Below, one piece after another: positions 1-10,263 of a DNA stretch of 64,000 nucleotides. This DNA comes from Oscarella lobularis. Taxonomy: Eukaryota; Porifera; Homoscleromorpha; Homosclerophorida; Oscarellidae. Position 1 is the stretch's first letter. Each line of letters begins with the position of its first letter. The translations under genes and the position numbers were made by a program. The stretch is taken from contig NC_089180.1 in assembly GCF_947507565.1 (NCBI RefSeq), forward strand, positions 2,976,001 through 3,040,000. Reading direction: 5' to 3'. The notes beneath the pieces are model-generated. The model saw nothing but the letters and a program-made list of their open reading frames with translations. It ran no database searches and was not told the origin of the DNA.

Positions 1-1260
1 GACGCCAGCTCGGTTTCGAAATCTTTTAGATCTCTTTTTCCGCGTCCGCTTGTTTCGTGATTCGGATCGCTAAACGATTCAATGATGTAGGCGTTTAGAA
101 TTGCGCATTCAAGAAGATAGTAGAAGATTCTCTTCCACGGCTTTCTAGATTTTCTTCCGACGCCGTATAGAGCAATTAGTTGATCGCCTCGATCAACACC
201 GCGCATATAGCTTACATAGTCCGACAAATAGGGTGGACAAAGAATGTCAACTTTTCTAGCGCCATCTCTTCGTTCCGTTGTTGGCTGGGCTTCGCCAGGC
301 TGAACGGCTGGGGTGCTTGCGGTGAAGAGAAAATTGACATATCGTCGATCGAACCAGATTCCCGCTGTCATTGGTCCTCGCGACAGATGACGGTAGTAGC
401 CTCTTTCGGCCCTTCGAGGAACAGGATGCTTGCTTTTCTTCATTTCGACAGGATAGTTGGCTCGGTTTGCTCTTGCTGTTCCTGTAGCGTAAATGTCGTT
501 GTAGTAGAGTATCTCAAAAAGACGCGGGCTGGTGTAATAGTTGTCGACATACAAAATTTGCCCTTTGTTGTAGCAAGAGCCAACCAGATCAAGAACGGCC
601 TTTGTACAAAGACCTTCTGTTGCATCGCCATCTAGGCTCTTTCCGCTGTAAATGAAGAAGTTTGAAACATACCCTGTTGAGGCATCAGCAAGGACATAGG
701 ACTTTATGTCCCACTTGTGCGGTTTGTCCTTCATATACTGCTTGATTCCCCAACGGCCTTTGAAAGGAATCATAGCATCGTCCACTGTTATATATTTAGA
801 AAGTTTGTAGCATTCTTGGAATTTTTTTGAATAATCAATAAGTGGACGAACCTGCAATATACATTAGCATGAAAAAGATAAGACGTGTGGACTATTCAGT
901 ACCTTTTGAAGCTTATCGTAGCCAGGAGTACCTCGAACAACTTCCAAAGCTGGATCGCTGACGTGCAGGAAACGACTGATTTGTTGAAACCTTGTCGACG
1001 TAAAGACGGACGCAAGGTTCGTTCTCATGTAATAGCACGACGTTTACCAGTAGTCTTTGAGTCTTGGGAAGCGTAAAATGCCCATAAAAAGCGATACTCC
1101 CAGAAATGCCTTCATTACCGGTACAGTGACAGGCTTCCTGGCTTCCAATTTCGATGACTAGAAGCGGCTAGTACGCGTTCTGCATACTTTTTGGTGTCTA
1201 CAAGTAGCGAGAAAAGCTCATCGGTCCAAAAGAACTGGAAAAACACCAGAGCGTTGGTTT
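1..1260 (-). pseudogene. piggyBac-like transposase remnant
   Basis: Read on the minus strand, this stretch gives a decayed piggyBac (PGBD-type) DDE transposase, a cut-and-paste enzyme acting on TTAA sites. Recognisable pieces in order are an N-terminal FFWTDELFSLLVDTKKYA-like segment near 1255-1190, an AMIPFKGRWGIKQYM-like segment near 790-720, the family signature DNYYTSPRLF near 560-520, and a RGVDRGDQLIALYG-like segment near 215-165. The frame changes several times, notably between 850 and 1100, and stops occur inside it, so it cannot be translated as one protein. The C-terminus runs off the window start. Family assignment rests on motif order and is fairly safe; the element ends are not visible. 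Confidence 0.75.
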
Positions 1261-1358
1261 CGCGTGGAAGATCGACGGCCGTAATACTAAGGTGACCGCT
1301 TTAAGAAGGTGGCCGCTAACCGAGGTTCTATGGTCGACGACTTCGAACGTTACTTCCG

Positions 1359-1961
1359 ATGAAGGAGTCTCTACTCACTCCAACGACACCACAACCGGCA
1401 GCGGTTCAAAAGAGAATAGTCGAAGCTAAAGAACAACAGAAAGAAAGATACGACAAGAAATCCAAAGATCTCCAACCACTCACTCCAGGGGAAAATGTCA
1501 GAATGAAACTGCCGGGAGAAAAGATCTGGTCACCCGCCGTGTGCACCAAGAAGCTAAGCAATCGATCATACGTCGTTCAAGCCGGAAGTCAAACGTATCG
1601 TCGCAATCGTAGACAGATTCGCCGTACAGCTGAGCCAAGCTTTCCAGAAGCTACAGCAGAAGAACCTGAAACAGAACAACCAGCACCAACAGAAGGAACA
1701 CCGAAACCGACCCAGGATTTGGCTCCAACGCCCGTCGCTCCGACAACGCCGCCGGTACAGACACCGCAGCAACCTGTTCCGTCACAGTCACCTGTCAAGT
1801 CGCAAACGCCGACTAAAGCACCGTCTTCATCACCGTCGGTGGCTTTACCCCTCGCCAGTGCTCCAGAAGCAGCTCCAGAAGCAGAAACGCCAAGGTACTT
1901 ATCCAGAGGACGCCGTCTGAAGACTCCAAAGCACCTGGCCGACTATCACACAAAGTTTTGA
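1359..1961 (+). pseudogene. Ty3/gypsy Pol C-terminal tail (post-integrase)
   Basis: A 200-residue open frame with no catalytic domain. Its first 90 residues match the tail that follows the integrase core in Ty3/gypsy Pol: a QQKERYDKKSKDL stretch, then a GENVRMKLPGEKIWSPAVC beta-strand region and a SYVV..TYRRNRRQIR segment typical of the integrase C-terminal DNA-binding part. The remainder is a Pro/Thr/Glu/Ala-rich spacer. The upstream integrase core, reverse transcriptase and gag are missing, so this is the 3' stump of an element. The same tail type is encoded on the other strand near 36859-37293. Function in the element would be to help chromatin or DNA contact during integration; here it is inert. 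Confidence 0.7.
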
Positions 1962-1986
1962 TCCTCTCATCTTAAACAGGGGAAGA

Positions 1987-2107
1987 TGTGACAAACCTAT
2001 AGTTAATATCTATATGTTGGGTGTGTTTGTGTTCTGTCTACTTCCTGTTTGCTAGTTACTTAAGGCTGTAACTATGTCTAGCACAATAGATTACTCTGCA
2101 CGTAACA
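1987..2107 (+). repeat. Candidate 3' LTR of the gypsy stump
   Basis: Just after the Pol stop there is a purine run (acaggggaaga) followed at once by TGTGAC, the layout of a polypurine tract and LTR start. A TG...CA segment of about 121 bp ends at GTAACA. No second LTR is present to compare with, so the right boundary is a guess. Confidence 0.35.
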
Positions 2108-2815
2108 AAAACGTACGAAAATGGACGGAAAGGGAAGGCCAGCAGCAGAAATAAGTCGATCAAGAGCCCCGACGAATCCAAGATGGCGCGGGCAAATCGA
2201 GATGACGTCAACGACAAAAACAGGGCTACGAAAGCAATTTTGGACACCAGAGAGCGAAGAAAAAGCTTCGCTGCATCGATAAATCGAGAGCGAAGAAAAA
2301 GCTTCGCTGCATCGATAAATCGCCTTCGAACGTGGGACCGACTCGCGAAAGCCAGCGCCTTCGAAGAAAAGAGACGAATTCCCGAAAAGGGACCTCGAGC
2401 GGCAATTGTAAGTGGAGGTCGTTAAGGAAGACGCGAAAAAGCGACCCTGTCGTCGAGAATGTCGTTCGAACGCCTTTCGAAATCGATCGATCGCGAGAAT
2501 CGCCGAGTACGGGGCTTCGCGGGCGTTTTCGGCGCAATTCGACGATCGAAAACGCTTGGCGGCGTCGAATAGTCACCGTCGGAACTTCGCAGGAAGCGAA
2601 ACGACGCCCGAATCGCTCGAAAAACGACGAATTGCGAAAGGGGCCCCGACGCGAAAGGAGCGCGGTACATCCAGGAGACCCTTTCGAAAAGTTCGCTCGC
2701 GACGTGCACGGCGCCGAGCGACGAAAATCGAAGGAGGAGTTGGGACACAACGACTCGATGACGTCATCGTCCAAGATGGCGCGTACGCTCAGAGTGGTGG
2801 AGTCTAGCTGACTAC
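2108..2815. promoter_or_regulatory. CpG/TCGA-rich block with CRE-like and AAGATGGCG motifs
   Basis: This block is rich in ttcg/cgaa/tcga words and is therefore open in several frames on both strands, none of which looks like a known protein. It is bounded by two motif pairs: AAGATGGCG at 2180 with TGACGTCA at 2203, and TGACGTCA at 2759 with AAGATGGCG at 2773. AAGATGGCG is the core of the YY1/TISU initiator element and TGACGTCA is a consensus CRE. A promoter role is inference; no downstream gene is clear. Confidence 0.3.
2251..2322. repeat. 36-bp tandem repeat, two copies
   Basis: The unit beginning agagcgaagaaaaagcttcg is repeated exactly twice (2251-2286 and 2287-2322). The unit contains the hairpin-like gcgaag...cttcgc. 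Confidence 0.9.
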
Positions 2816-3417
2816 CCGGCTTCGCTCGGGTTTGTCGTTCAAATTTTCCGTTCCTGTGCGGTTATTTGCACGCGTAGGCAGGGGCGTAAGTTGGTGCTGC
2901 ATTTCGGGTTTTAAATTAGTGATTTACTTACGGACGTATGTGTCAGCGTTTACCCAGGCCACACCACGGGGAGGTCCGTACGCATCGTGGCCCAAAAAAT
3001 TTGGCCTCTTTCGAGGCGTACAGTGCGTCCAGCGCTGAACCGGAAATTCTTCTTACGTGCGCGATGGATGTTTTCGTATCTAAAAATGCAGTACACGCCT
3101 TCAATTAAGACTCGCTTACTTACGCACATGTGTCTCCTTGCAAGTCCGGCTGTCAGCGCAAATGGAGACTGTCTCTTCGCGTGGAGAGGTCCTATTTCTC
3201 ATGTCTCGTCCGCTTGGTACGTTAGGCTATTTTCCTGCCGTTTGAAGGTTCCAGCTACCCTTTTAGCCAGCGTACTTAGCTTTTATATGTCCCAGAAGTA
3301 TAATAACGCTAAATGGCGGGCTGGACAGCCTTTAGAGAGACCATACCAGCGACTATTCTAAGAGGCTGAGCGTGTTTACGTTAGGCTATTTTTGGACTTC
3401 AGTGGTGCATCCTCGGG

Positions 3418-3993
3418 TTGGCTTCCAGCGGAAATGTCTTCGGCGTTTACGTATCTTTGTCTTCTCTATTGGACCCAAATGCATTCGACGTCGTTTTAAG
3501 CAACATGTGCTCATCCACGTGTAGTTGTCGTAGCGCACGCAATCACGTTGCAATGGCTCCCTTCCAGGTTTTTTCCTTCTGCACGCCACTGAAGGGAATT
3601 CGCCTATCTACGCGCTACGGGCAAATGAGCGGAGGAGATTTTGTCAGTTTTCGCCGCGAGCCGGACAGTGTCCACGACCGGAATGCAATCGCGGCGACGA
3701 ATCGCGGTGAAACTGTTGGCCACATTGAGCGATCCCTAGCTGCTGCTCTCGCTGATCCATTGGACGACAGACAAATTCGATTGGAAGGGTACGGCGCTTT
3801 TTTGATGACGTGCATAACGGTGCGAATTAGGGTGCTTTTGTTATCCCAAGATGAAGGAATTGTCGGACCAGATATGCGGCGAACATCATGCGATTCGTTC
3901 CGGCGAGATCCCGCATCCAATCGTCGACACGCTCGCTTACAACTTCCATTTGTTGAGCCCACTTGTGCGTACTGGGCTCTTCAGAAGGCGTGA
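3418..3993 (+). CDS. HIRAN-domain protein, possibly transposon-borne
   Basis: The central part of this 191-residue frame (about residues 45-125, bases 3550-3795) reads as a HIRAN domain, a fold that binds DNA ends and stalled forks in HLTF-type proteins. Visible hallmarks are FRREPDSVHDRNAIAA, then ETVGHIERSLAAALADPLD and a final RLEGYGAF strand. The N-terminal 40 residues and the C-terminal tail after about residue 125 look non-conserved, so the real start may be the internal ATG at 3551 or an upstream exon. It lies inside a TIR element and runs opposite to a transposase stump. It is either a cargo gene or a captured host exon. Confidence 0.55.
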   Translation: MASSGNVFGVYVSLSSLLDPNAFDVVLSNMCSSTCSCRSARNHVAMAPFQVFSFCTPLKGIRLSTRYGQMSGGDFVSFRREPDSVHDRNAIAATNRGETVGHIERSLAAALADPLDDRQIRLEGYGAFLMTCITVRIRVLLLSQDEGIVGPDMRRTSCDSFRRDPASNRRHARLQLPFVEPTCAYWALQKA

Positions 3994-4300
3994 CGGGAAG
4001 GTCCGTGTCATGGGGCCGTTTTCTTCCTCTTCCACCGGCGCGGCCACCCTTTGCAGCATCTCCCCGGGGTTGGAGCTTGTGCATCCTGTTGACATTGGAG
4101 ATCAACGCGAGGGCACGCCTCTGGCTGGCACGCCTTGGTCGCGTGATTGACGAAACGTCTTCAAGTGCTTCCGAAGAACCGGAAGAAGCACCGCTGGCGT
4201 TTACAAACACCGGTTGTGATGTGATGGTGTTTAGAAACATCGGTTCCGACGCAAGCGATACGCGAGAAGCCATGAAAACAGTTCGAATTACGCACAACAA
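3827..4300 (-). pseudogene. N-terminal fragment of a DDE transposase
   Basis: The frame shares its layout with the N-terminus of the transposase at 25678-26235: a Ser/Thr-rich start, an NRMHKLQPRGDAAKGG basic stretch, GRGRKR, then a helical part (VVSERVDDWMRDLAGTNRMM). It stops at the point where the helix-turn-helix and DDE core should begin. The remainder of the family protein is missing from this element, so it can have no transposase activity. Identification comes only from comparing the two copies in this window. Confidence 0.6.
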
Positions 4301-4582
4301 AAGTTAGAAAGTCCCGGTCATACCCCGGAAGTTCGCATTCACCTCGAAAGGGGACTCTCTGTTTTGGTTGACGTTTTTATTGCGTTAAATCTTCGTTTAG
4401 AGCACACACATGCCGTACAAACAGGTTTGAAGTTCAGAAAGCAAGATTACAGTACCGTACGCACGGCGTACATTTTTCTGGTTTAGCGCTGGACGCACTG
4501 TAGGTTATGGTTCGAAAGGTAAGGGTCTTTCTGCCGCTGGCCACGGGATGGGGATAGGATATGGTGGTGGTCCAACGGGGTG

Positions 4583-5482
4583 CTAAAGAACTTCGCGGTA
4601 AACTACGTTTGCTGTTTTGGGGGTTTCAGTGAGAACGAAAATGTTTCTTGGAGAACTTACACGCAAGCAGGCGACGTAGAACTGTTCGTGTGCAAAACAT
4701 TTGGTCTGAAGGCTGAGACCTACCGTCTTTAACGTTTGTCCTTGCGATTTGTTAATTGTCATCGCAAACGACAGCTTTACGGGAAACTGCAGTCTCTTGA
4801 AGGGAATGTTGCAATCGGAGGGAATTAGGGAAATGCGTGGAATAAAAACGATTTCACCTGCGTATTGCCCTGTGCAAATTGTGGCCTCTATAACATTGTG
4901 GCACAGTCGTACGACGGTCAACTTTGTTCCGTTGCAGAGTTTCGGAGCGTCGATGTTGCGCAAGAGCATAATTGGCGCGCCTACATTTAGAGCCAAAGTG
5001 TATGAAGGTAGTCTGGGGGGATGAAGGGAATTTAAAATTTCGGTTGGATAGTTTACGGCGTCGTCTGGTTCGTATCGACGGAAAGATAATTTTTTTCGTT
5101 TTCACGTATAAGCTGAAGCATGGCGTCGTTTATTTGGTTGACAGTGTCATTTCGTGGCGCAAGAATTGCGCGTTCGCCAAGCCACGCAATGTTTTTGTAT
5201 CGTTCGTTGAGTTGAGGAAAAACGGCCTGTATGAGTTCGGCAGAGGACTGGACGACGGTGCCGTAAGGAACATTAATGAGACCGTCTTGAGGGTCGGTCG
5301 CTATCGTGCCGTTGCCGATTTCCAAGAGTAACTGTGCGTAAGAGCCCGACTCGCTGTCTTCGTACAGATGCACTCTCATGTTGGTCGTCAAACGCAAAGT
5401 TCGGACTTTGTGCCAAATGGAGCGCGAGTATTTCAAGCATGCATGCGGCGATCTCGTCGGCCTTGGTGCCCTTTGGTATCAC
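4583..5482 (-). pseudogene. Helitron Pif1-type helicase, C-terminal part
   Basis: Minus-strand frames give the C-terminal half of a Helitron RepHel helicase: SIWHKVRTLRLTTNMRVHLYED, then GTIATDPQDGLINVPYG, then ERAILAPRNDTVNQIND, and in another frame [20 protein letters not shown] and [16 protein letters not shown], finishing at 4583. These match helicase motifs III-VI of the Pif1 family, which unwinds DNA for rolling-circle transposition. At least two frameshifts separate the pieces. The missing upstream part continues at 9809 on the far side of an inserted P element, in the same orientation. Confidence 0.85.
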
Positions 5483-5487
5483 CATAG

Positions 5488-6555
5488 ATGCTGGAGAAAG
5501 GAAGGATTGGTAACGCACGCATCTGCTGTAGGTTTCATCCGCGACATGGTCACGTGATAGTAATGCATTCAGGACATGTCCAATCGGCTCTTCTGTCTGT
5601 TTCGCCAGCACAGGCGTTCACGTTTCGATCTCCTCGAAGTGAGAAAGCGAAGAAAGAAGTGGATCGACTTCTTGGAGTGGCGGCAGATTCGAGATTCACT
5701 CGCCATTGGGAAATTTTTTCTGAGCAGCTTGTTTCGTCCATTGCCGCTATTTGCAACCAGGATTCACAGTCGGCAGAGCCTTTGCCATTGAAAAGAGCGG
5801 CGCTGTGGAGTAAATTTCATCGACTTCGCGTTGAAATGTTGCCTCGAGTTTGGCGGGAATTCCTCTGCAACGTCGACGAGTCGTTAGACGTGTTGATACA
5901 GCAGTACGTGAATCAGAAAGTTTTTGAAGACATCATTACTGCCAGATTTGGCTGTGTTTCGTCGATCAAGTCTCGAACAGCCACCCTCACCTCTGATGAA
6001 GAGAACATAATACGTTACGCAGCTGGGTATGTGCCCTTCAGTCTACTAAAAAAGCATAAAAAATCATCTTCAGCATTATCTTCTGCATACATCGATTGCC
6101 TTATTGGCTTGTCAGTTTGCTCGGCAGACGATGATGACAGTGACGGCACTGGTGTAGTATCCCTCATGAACTACACGTTAGAATGGATGAAAAGGGTCAA
6201 CAGAGGGGGACTATTTGAAGTGAGCGATAAAGCTTTTCTGCTCTTCAGAGAGATCGAGTTGACGACACGTGATGCATTGATGTCGTCTCTTCAAAGCCGT
6301 CATTCTGACGGAAAGAATGACATCAGTAGTCTTGCCTGTGCGGATGCGTACGTCGTGTCATATTGGGAGCAGATTGCCTGTGATCTCAATAATGCACAGT
6401 CTATGTCACTCTTGAAGGAAATAGTTGATCTCTGGATTACCATTCGAGGGCATTCCATAGCAGGCCAGTGGATGGAAATGTATAAAGAGATGAAAGGCAA
6501 AAGTACGTCGAAATCAAAGCCGCTGCGACGCTCTTTGATGATGGACTGCGACTGA
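5488..6555 (+). CDS. Second P-element ORF, unknown function
   Basis: A 355-residue frame with no stop. The first ATG lies inside the terminal repeat, so the true start may be the ATG at 5563 or follow an intron ending at the cag near 5615. Recognisable only at family-resemblance level: a helical protein with an acidic low-complexity patch (DDDDSDGTG) and a central SDEENIIRYAAGYVPFSLLK segment of a type I associate with P-type elements in invertebrates. No DDE triad, zinc finger or membrane segment is visible. It converges on the transposase gene. A role as an accessory or regulatory transposition protein is inference from its place inside the element. Confidence 0.65.
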   Translation: MLEKGRIGNARICCRFHPRHGHVIVMHSGHVQSALLSVSPAQAFTFRSPRSEKAKKEVDRLLGVAADSRFTRHWEIFSEQLVSSIAAICNQDSQSAEPLPLKRAALWSKFHRLRVEMLPRVWREFLCNVDESLDVLIQQYVNQKVFEDIITARFGCVSSIKSRTATLTSDEENIIRYAAGYVPFSLLKKHKKSSSALSSAYIDCLIGLSVCSADDDDSDGTGVVSLMNYTLEWMKRVNRGGLFEVSDKAFLLFREIELTTRDALMSSLQSRHSDGKNDISSLACADAYVVSYWEQIACDLNNAQSMSLLKEIVDLWITIRGHSIAGQWMEMYKEMKGKSTSKSKPLRRSLMMDCD

Positions 6556-6591
6556 GTTAGTGATCTCTGAACCGAATGATATAGTTTAATG

Positions 6592-9319
6592 TCAAGATAC
6601 ACGTTTACTTCTTTTAGCTCTGCGTTTAGGCAATGGTTCATCTCTAACGGAGGGATCGGCATCTCTGAATCGTTTCACATTTCCTCTTACTGGGTGTAGG
6701 GCTTCGGAGCGCTGCATTCTCAAGGACACGGTGTTGTCCATAAATTCCTTTGCCGAAGGGTTATCGCACCTTCCTCCTTTAGCCCTGAATTAATGTTGTT
6801 TAGATATCAATGTTACTAGTAATGCCACATCAAATTTACCGCTGCTGCCCGAAAAATGATTCTAAACGGTCCTGGCAAAACCTTTCGCTAAGTAGACCTT
6901 TTACTCCTTTGATTTGTAACAGCAATGGAGTCAGTTCGACAAATGAATAAACTGTCAAAAACTGAACTGACAGGGTTTATTATAAAGTGAGAGCACATTC
7001 TTACCGGTTATTCGGAGACCTTCTATAGTTTCTCTCGATAGCTGCATCATGCGTTGCTGGCTCGCACTGAAACCCTCTCTTGACTTGACGGACGCTTCCC
7101 ATTCATCAAAGTACTGCAAAAAGTCGTTCTTGAGCCACTACAATAAGTCCAGTTTCATATAGACACATTGCTTTTGGTAAAGTGTTGTTATTTACTTTTA
7201 ATCTATCGTCATCCGGCTGTCGATAAGGCCTCAAATTCGGCTTCAGCCGATGAATACTTTCGTTGAAAGAGCGAACATTCAGACAATCAAAAAATTTGTC
7301 TATCATTCGGATAAATAACTCCGTCTCCTTTGTTTCCTCGAGGCCAAAGTAGTCGAACGCGTCAGCTACAGACTTGCTAAGGACCTAACAGTTACGGGTT
7401 GCACTCTTTCTTCTAAAAAGGTAAGTACCAAACCTGTGCAGCTAGATTCACACGCATTCGAGCGTACGACGTCAGGTATACATGCTCCCTTTTTATTTTT
7501 GGCAGAAGGCTGAGACCACTTGCGATTCTCGTTTTCTTGTATAAGTCGGACATGTGAGTCCAACTTATGTGCTTTCCGTCCTTCTACAATTTCAGTGTAA
7601 AATTGCACTAGGACATGGTAATTTTTTCCTTACCCATAAAGCACGTGATTTGCTGTGACCGAATGAATTTGCCCAGCAGTTACGAGCCGTTTTTATTAAG
7701 TGAGGCACGTCGGAGAAGAAGTATATTGGCAGACCTTCAGCAGAGAATGGATTTTCCGTTTTGTAGATGACCTTTTCTTTGTCATCGGATGTTTTGTGCA
7801 TCTTATAAAACTTGCGGTTACAAGCAGCGCCGTCGCACGTAAGAGAAATGGCTATGAGCCCGCATTCCTCTACATTACGAATGACATCCCATACAATGGG
7901 ATACAGTTGCTCAGCGGTCGCGCCATTTGTTGGAAAGTGGGCGTAAGCAAATTCCAATTTGGTGAAGATTCCTCGTACCATGAACATTAACATGTGAGTA
8001 GCAACTTTTGGAGTAGACGAATTGCTATCTTCTTCGATATTTTTCTCCAGCCTTTCGAGATAGTTGTTAAATGATCCCAAATCTACAAAGCCTTTCAATT
8101 CCAAAGTTGCTTTGTCGAATACTAAGTTCTCCCTGATTTTCATTTCGTCAAAAGAAATAGCGACATACTTGTCGCTCTCGGCCGTGACGTTCGCCTCGTG
8201 AATCAACTGCAAATTGACATCTTTGTGAAATCCTGGTCCACTTTTGGTCCAATGGGAGTAATCAAAAAGAGTTCTTTCCGATGGCAGGACAAGAAGTCCG
8301 GAATTTCTAAGCGAACTGTAGGCAGCGCTAGATTTGTATTTGAGGTGAAGGCACCACAAAATAATGGCAGGATGCCAACGCATTTGTTTGGGATTAGTGT
8401 GCAAGGCACGCAACTGCTGCTCCCAAAAGATTCGCTTAAGACTGCCTTCAGGGTTGGTTTTCGTTACCTCGTCGGTCATGGAAGTCATAATATCACTTAT
8501 GTCGTTTTGATCAGTCTCCTGCAAATCAATGCCTTCCTCTTCAGTGAGCCTGGCCAATGTGCGTTGAATTTTTCGTTCAGCTGCTATCATCCTTGATTTG
8601 ACCGACTTGAATTTCTGGAATCTCTCTGGCGTGTCCATATATCTCAGATTCATATGACTTGTAGATGAAGCCGAAAGGGAAGCGGGCGCTTCTTTTCTCT
8701 TAGCCCAGCGCTGGGCTGATTTTCGTAAAGTATTCCTGTGCTTGATGCAGTGATAACATCGCTGTCCTACTTTAGTAACAATCTGGCATGATTTTGATCG
8801 AACAGTTTCTCGCAATTCGCCATCTGCTCCAGGCACAGTGGCATCTAATGTAGCGGTCACATCTTTGCCATTCGTCGAAAGCAGTTTTCCTTTCTTGCTT
8901 TTTACAAAAGAAACGAACTCTTCGTCAGGATTACCCGGGCAGAACTCGGTGTTCTCAGCCTCTACCAAAATGGTATTCAGCGCTCTTCCCGACATAGTTC
9001 CTGGCGAAGATGCAAGAACGTGGCACTCTTTTTGCAACAGATGCCCAAATGCAGACGCCATCCAAGACAAGTCGTCGTTAATAGTAATGCCAAATGGCAC
9101 TGAATGACTTTCACCAATTTTGGTAATCATTGCTTTTTTTAATTCTGGGTCTTCCGTTTTAGCCCATTTTGCGCTGGGCAATCGAATTTGGTCGATTACG
9201 TCTCTGAAAGTCTCCTTTTCTTTCTGGGGCGGCCGTCCAACTTTTCTTCGGGAGCGCTCCTGCTCCTTTCTTTCATAATTTTTTTCTCGGCGACCGATGT
9301 ATGCCTTTCGCCTACCCAT
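6592..9319 (-). CDS. P-element transposase (THAP9-type catalytic region), six exons
   Basis: Six exons join without a break: 9319-7634, 7583-7434, 7384-7196, 7137-7005, 6966-6840 and 6784-6592. Introns are 50, 49, 58, 38 and 55 bp, all GT-AG. The exons total 2478 nt, giving 825 residues and a stop. Family landmarks in order are MRWHPAIILWCLHLKYKS near residues 317-335, ISFDEMKIRENLVFDK (first acidic catalytic region), LTCDGAACNRKFY, a DGKHISWTHMSDLY segment across intron 1, NFRP-like KPNLRPYRQPDDDRL, GLRITV and the C-terminal FFGQQRAKGGRCDNPS. These are the RNase-H-like core and C-terminal region of P/THAP9 transposases. The N-terminus is basic and lacks a recognisable THAP zinc finger, unless a further upstream exon exists. 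It looks competent to make protein. Confidence 0.9.
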
Positions 9320-9808
9320 AACACGAATGCACCTTCAATGCACCAAAGCATCAGGAAATATTTTCATTAGTTGACATTTTGTTGCACTTACAGCGAGAAA
9401 ATCACACAAAGTTACGCCTCTTCCGGCAACGAATCCGATCCTAAACGCAGCTTATGGTGAGCAACACTCATAAAAAGCACGCTACTGCATAAGGATACAT
9501 ATAACAGGCTGAAAAAAAAAGAAAAACAACTGGAGGGAGCCTTACGAGCTGAGAAAAAATCACACAATCATAAAAATCGCCAAACGCCGCGAAGCAAGAC
9601 ATCGATGAAAGAGAGTTGGACTAAAATCCTATTTCGCGGTGTTTTCTAACCTATTGTCACTCCCACGGCGCTTTGCACACGTCGGAAAAGGTTTCTCCAG
9701 TACACGAGGTTGTGTGGGCGTAAGTGGGCGTACCCATGTCGCGGATGAGCAACGTCATGTACAGTGGAGGACGTGCGTTACCAATCCTTCCTTTCTCCAG
9801 CATCTATG

Positions 9809-10103
9809 GTATCACGGGTAGCGTTTCTCGGAAATCTCCTGCGAGAATCAGAGGCACACCTCCCATGTGTGCGTCGTTGTTTCGAATGTCTCGCAGGGAT
9901 CTGTCTAATGCTTCGAGAGCCTATTTGTTTGCCATGGTGCATTCGTCCCACACTACGACTTTGGCGAGGGAGAGAGGTCGCGCTTGTGCAGTGTTTTTCT
10001 GAATGGTGCAAGTTGGACGCTCGTAACGACTGATGTCGAGAGGTAGCTTAAACCTAACAAAAAGACAAAAGCTTGATAAGTTTATCGACAGTCTTGAAAA
10101 CAA
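9809..10103 (-). pseudogene. Helitron helicase, Walker B part (split by the P element)
   Basis: The minus strand reads LPLDISRYERPTCTIQKNTA, then LSLAKVVVWDECTMANK (Walker B, DE) and, continuing, ALEALDRSLRDIRNNDAHMG and a GGVPLILAGDFRETLPVIP-like stretch up to the P-element end. The continuation PKGTKADEIAAC begins on the other side at 5475. The Walker A segment is not seen, so the helicase was already 5'-decayed or truncated. Confidence 0.8.
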
Positions 10104-10263
10104 CTCTGTTGATGAACAGGTGGAAGAGAAAGGAGATAGCTCCAGGAAAAATAGTGACTAGCAGGGCCATATGAGCTGGCCCACCTACAATTTCGAACGC
10201 TGCTTCTCCAATTTATTCTCTTCCGCTGCCGACAATTTCTTTCGTCCTGAGAATTATACAAGA

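Larger units (their letters stand above)
3021..4500. mobile_element. TA-flanked TIR element (Tc1/mariner-like) carrying a HIRAN ORF
   Basis: The two ends are inverted copies beginning CAGTGCGTCCAGCGCT (3021 onward, and the complement ending at 4500) with about 24 of 27 terminal bases matching. Each end is abutted by TA (3019-3020 and 4501-4502), the target duplication of Tc1/mariner/pogo elements. The 1480-bp interior holds a plus-strand HIRAN-domain ORF and, on the minus strand, only the N-terminal region of a DDE transposase; the catalytic part is absent. It lies immediately downstream of the Helitron helicase at 4583. It is non-autonomous. Confidence 0.65.
5483..9808. mobile_element. P element, apparently complete
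   Basis: The element has perfect 37-bp terminal inverted repeats starting CATAGATGCTGGAGAAAGG (5483-5519 and 9772-9808) and further inward a shared CATCCGCGACATGG block in the same relative position. The flanking sequence GTATCAC is duplicated at both sides (5476-5482 and 9809-9815); P elements make 8-bp duplications, and an eighth base could be shared with the end. Removing the element rejoins a Helitron helicase reading frame. Inside are two convergent genes, a six-exon transposase on the minus strand and a second ORF on the plus strand, with stop codons 36 bp apart. Confidence 0.9.

Noticed and set aside
2226-2811. Long overlapping frames on both strands
   Set aside because: All are Arg/Ser/Phe-rich products of a TCGA/TTCG-biased sequence with few stops; none shows a domain and they mirror each other.
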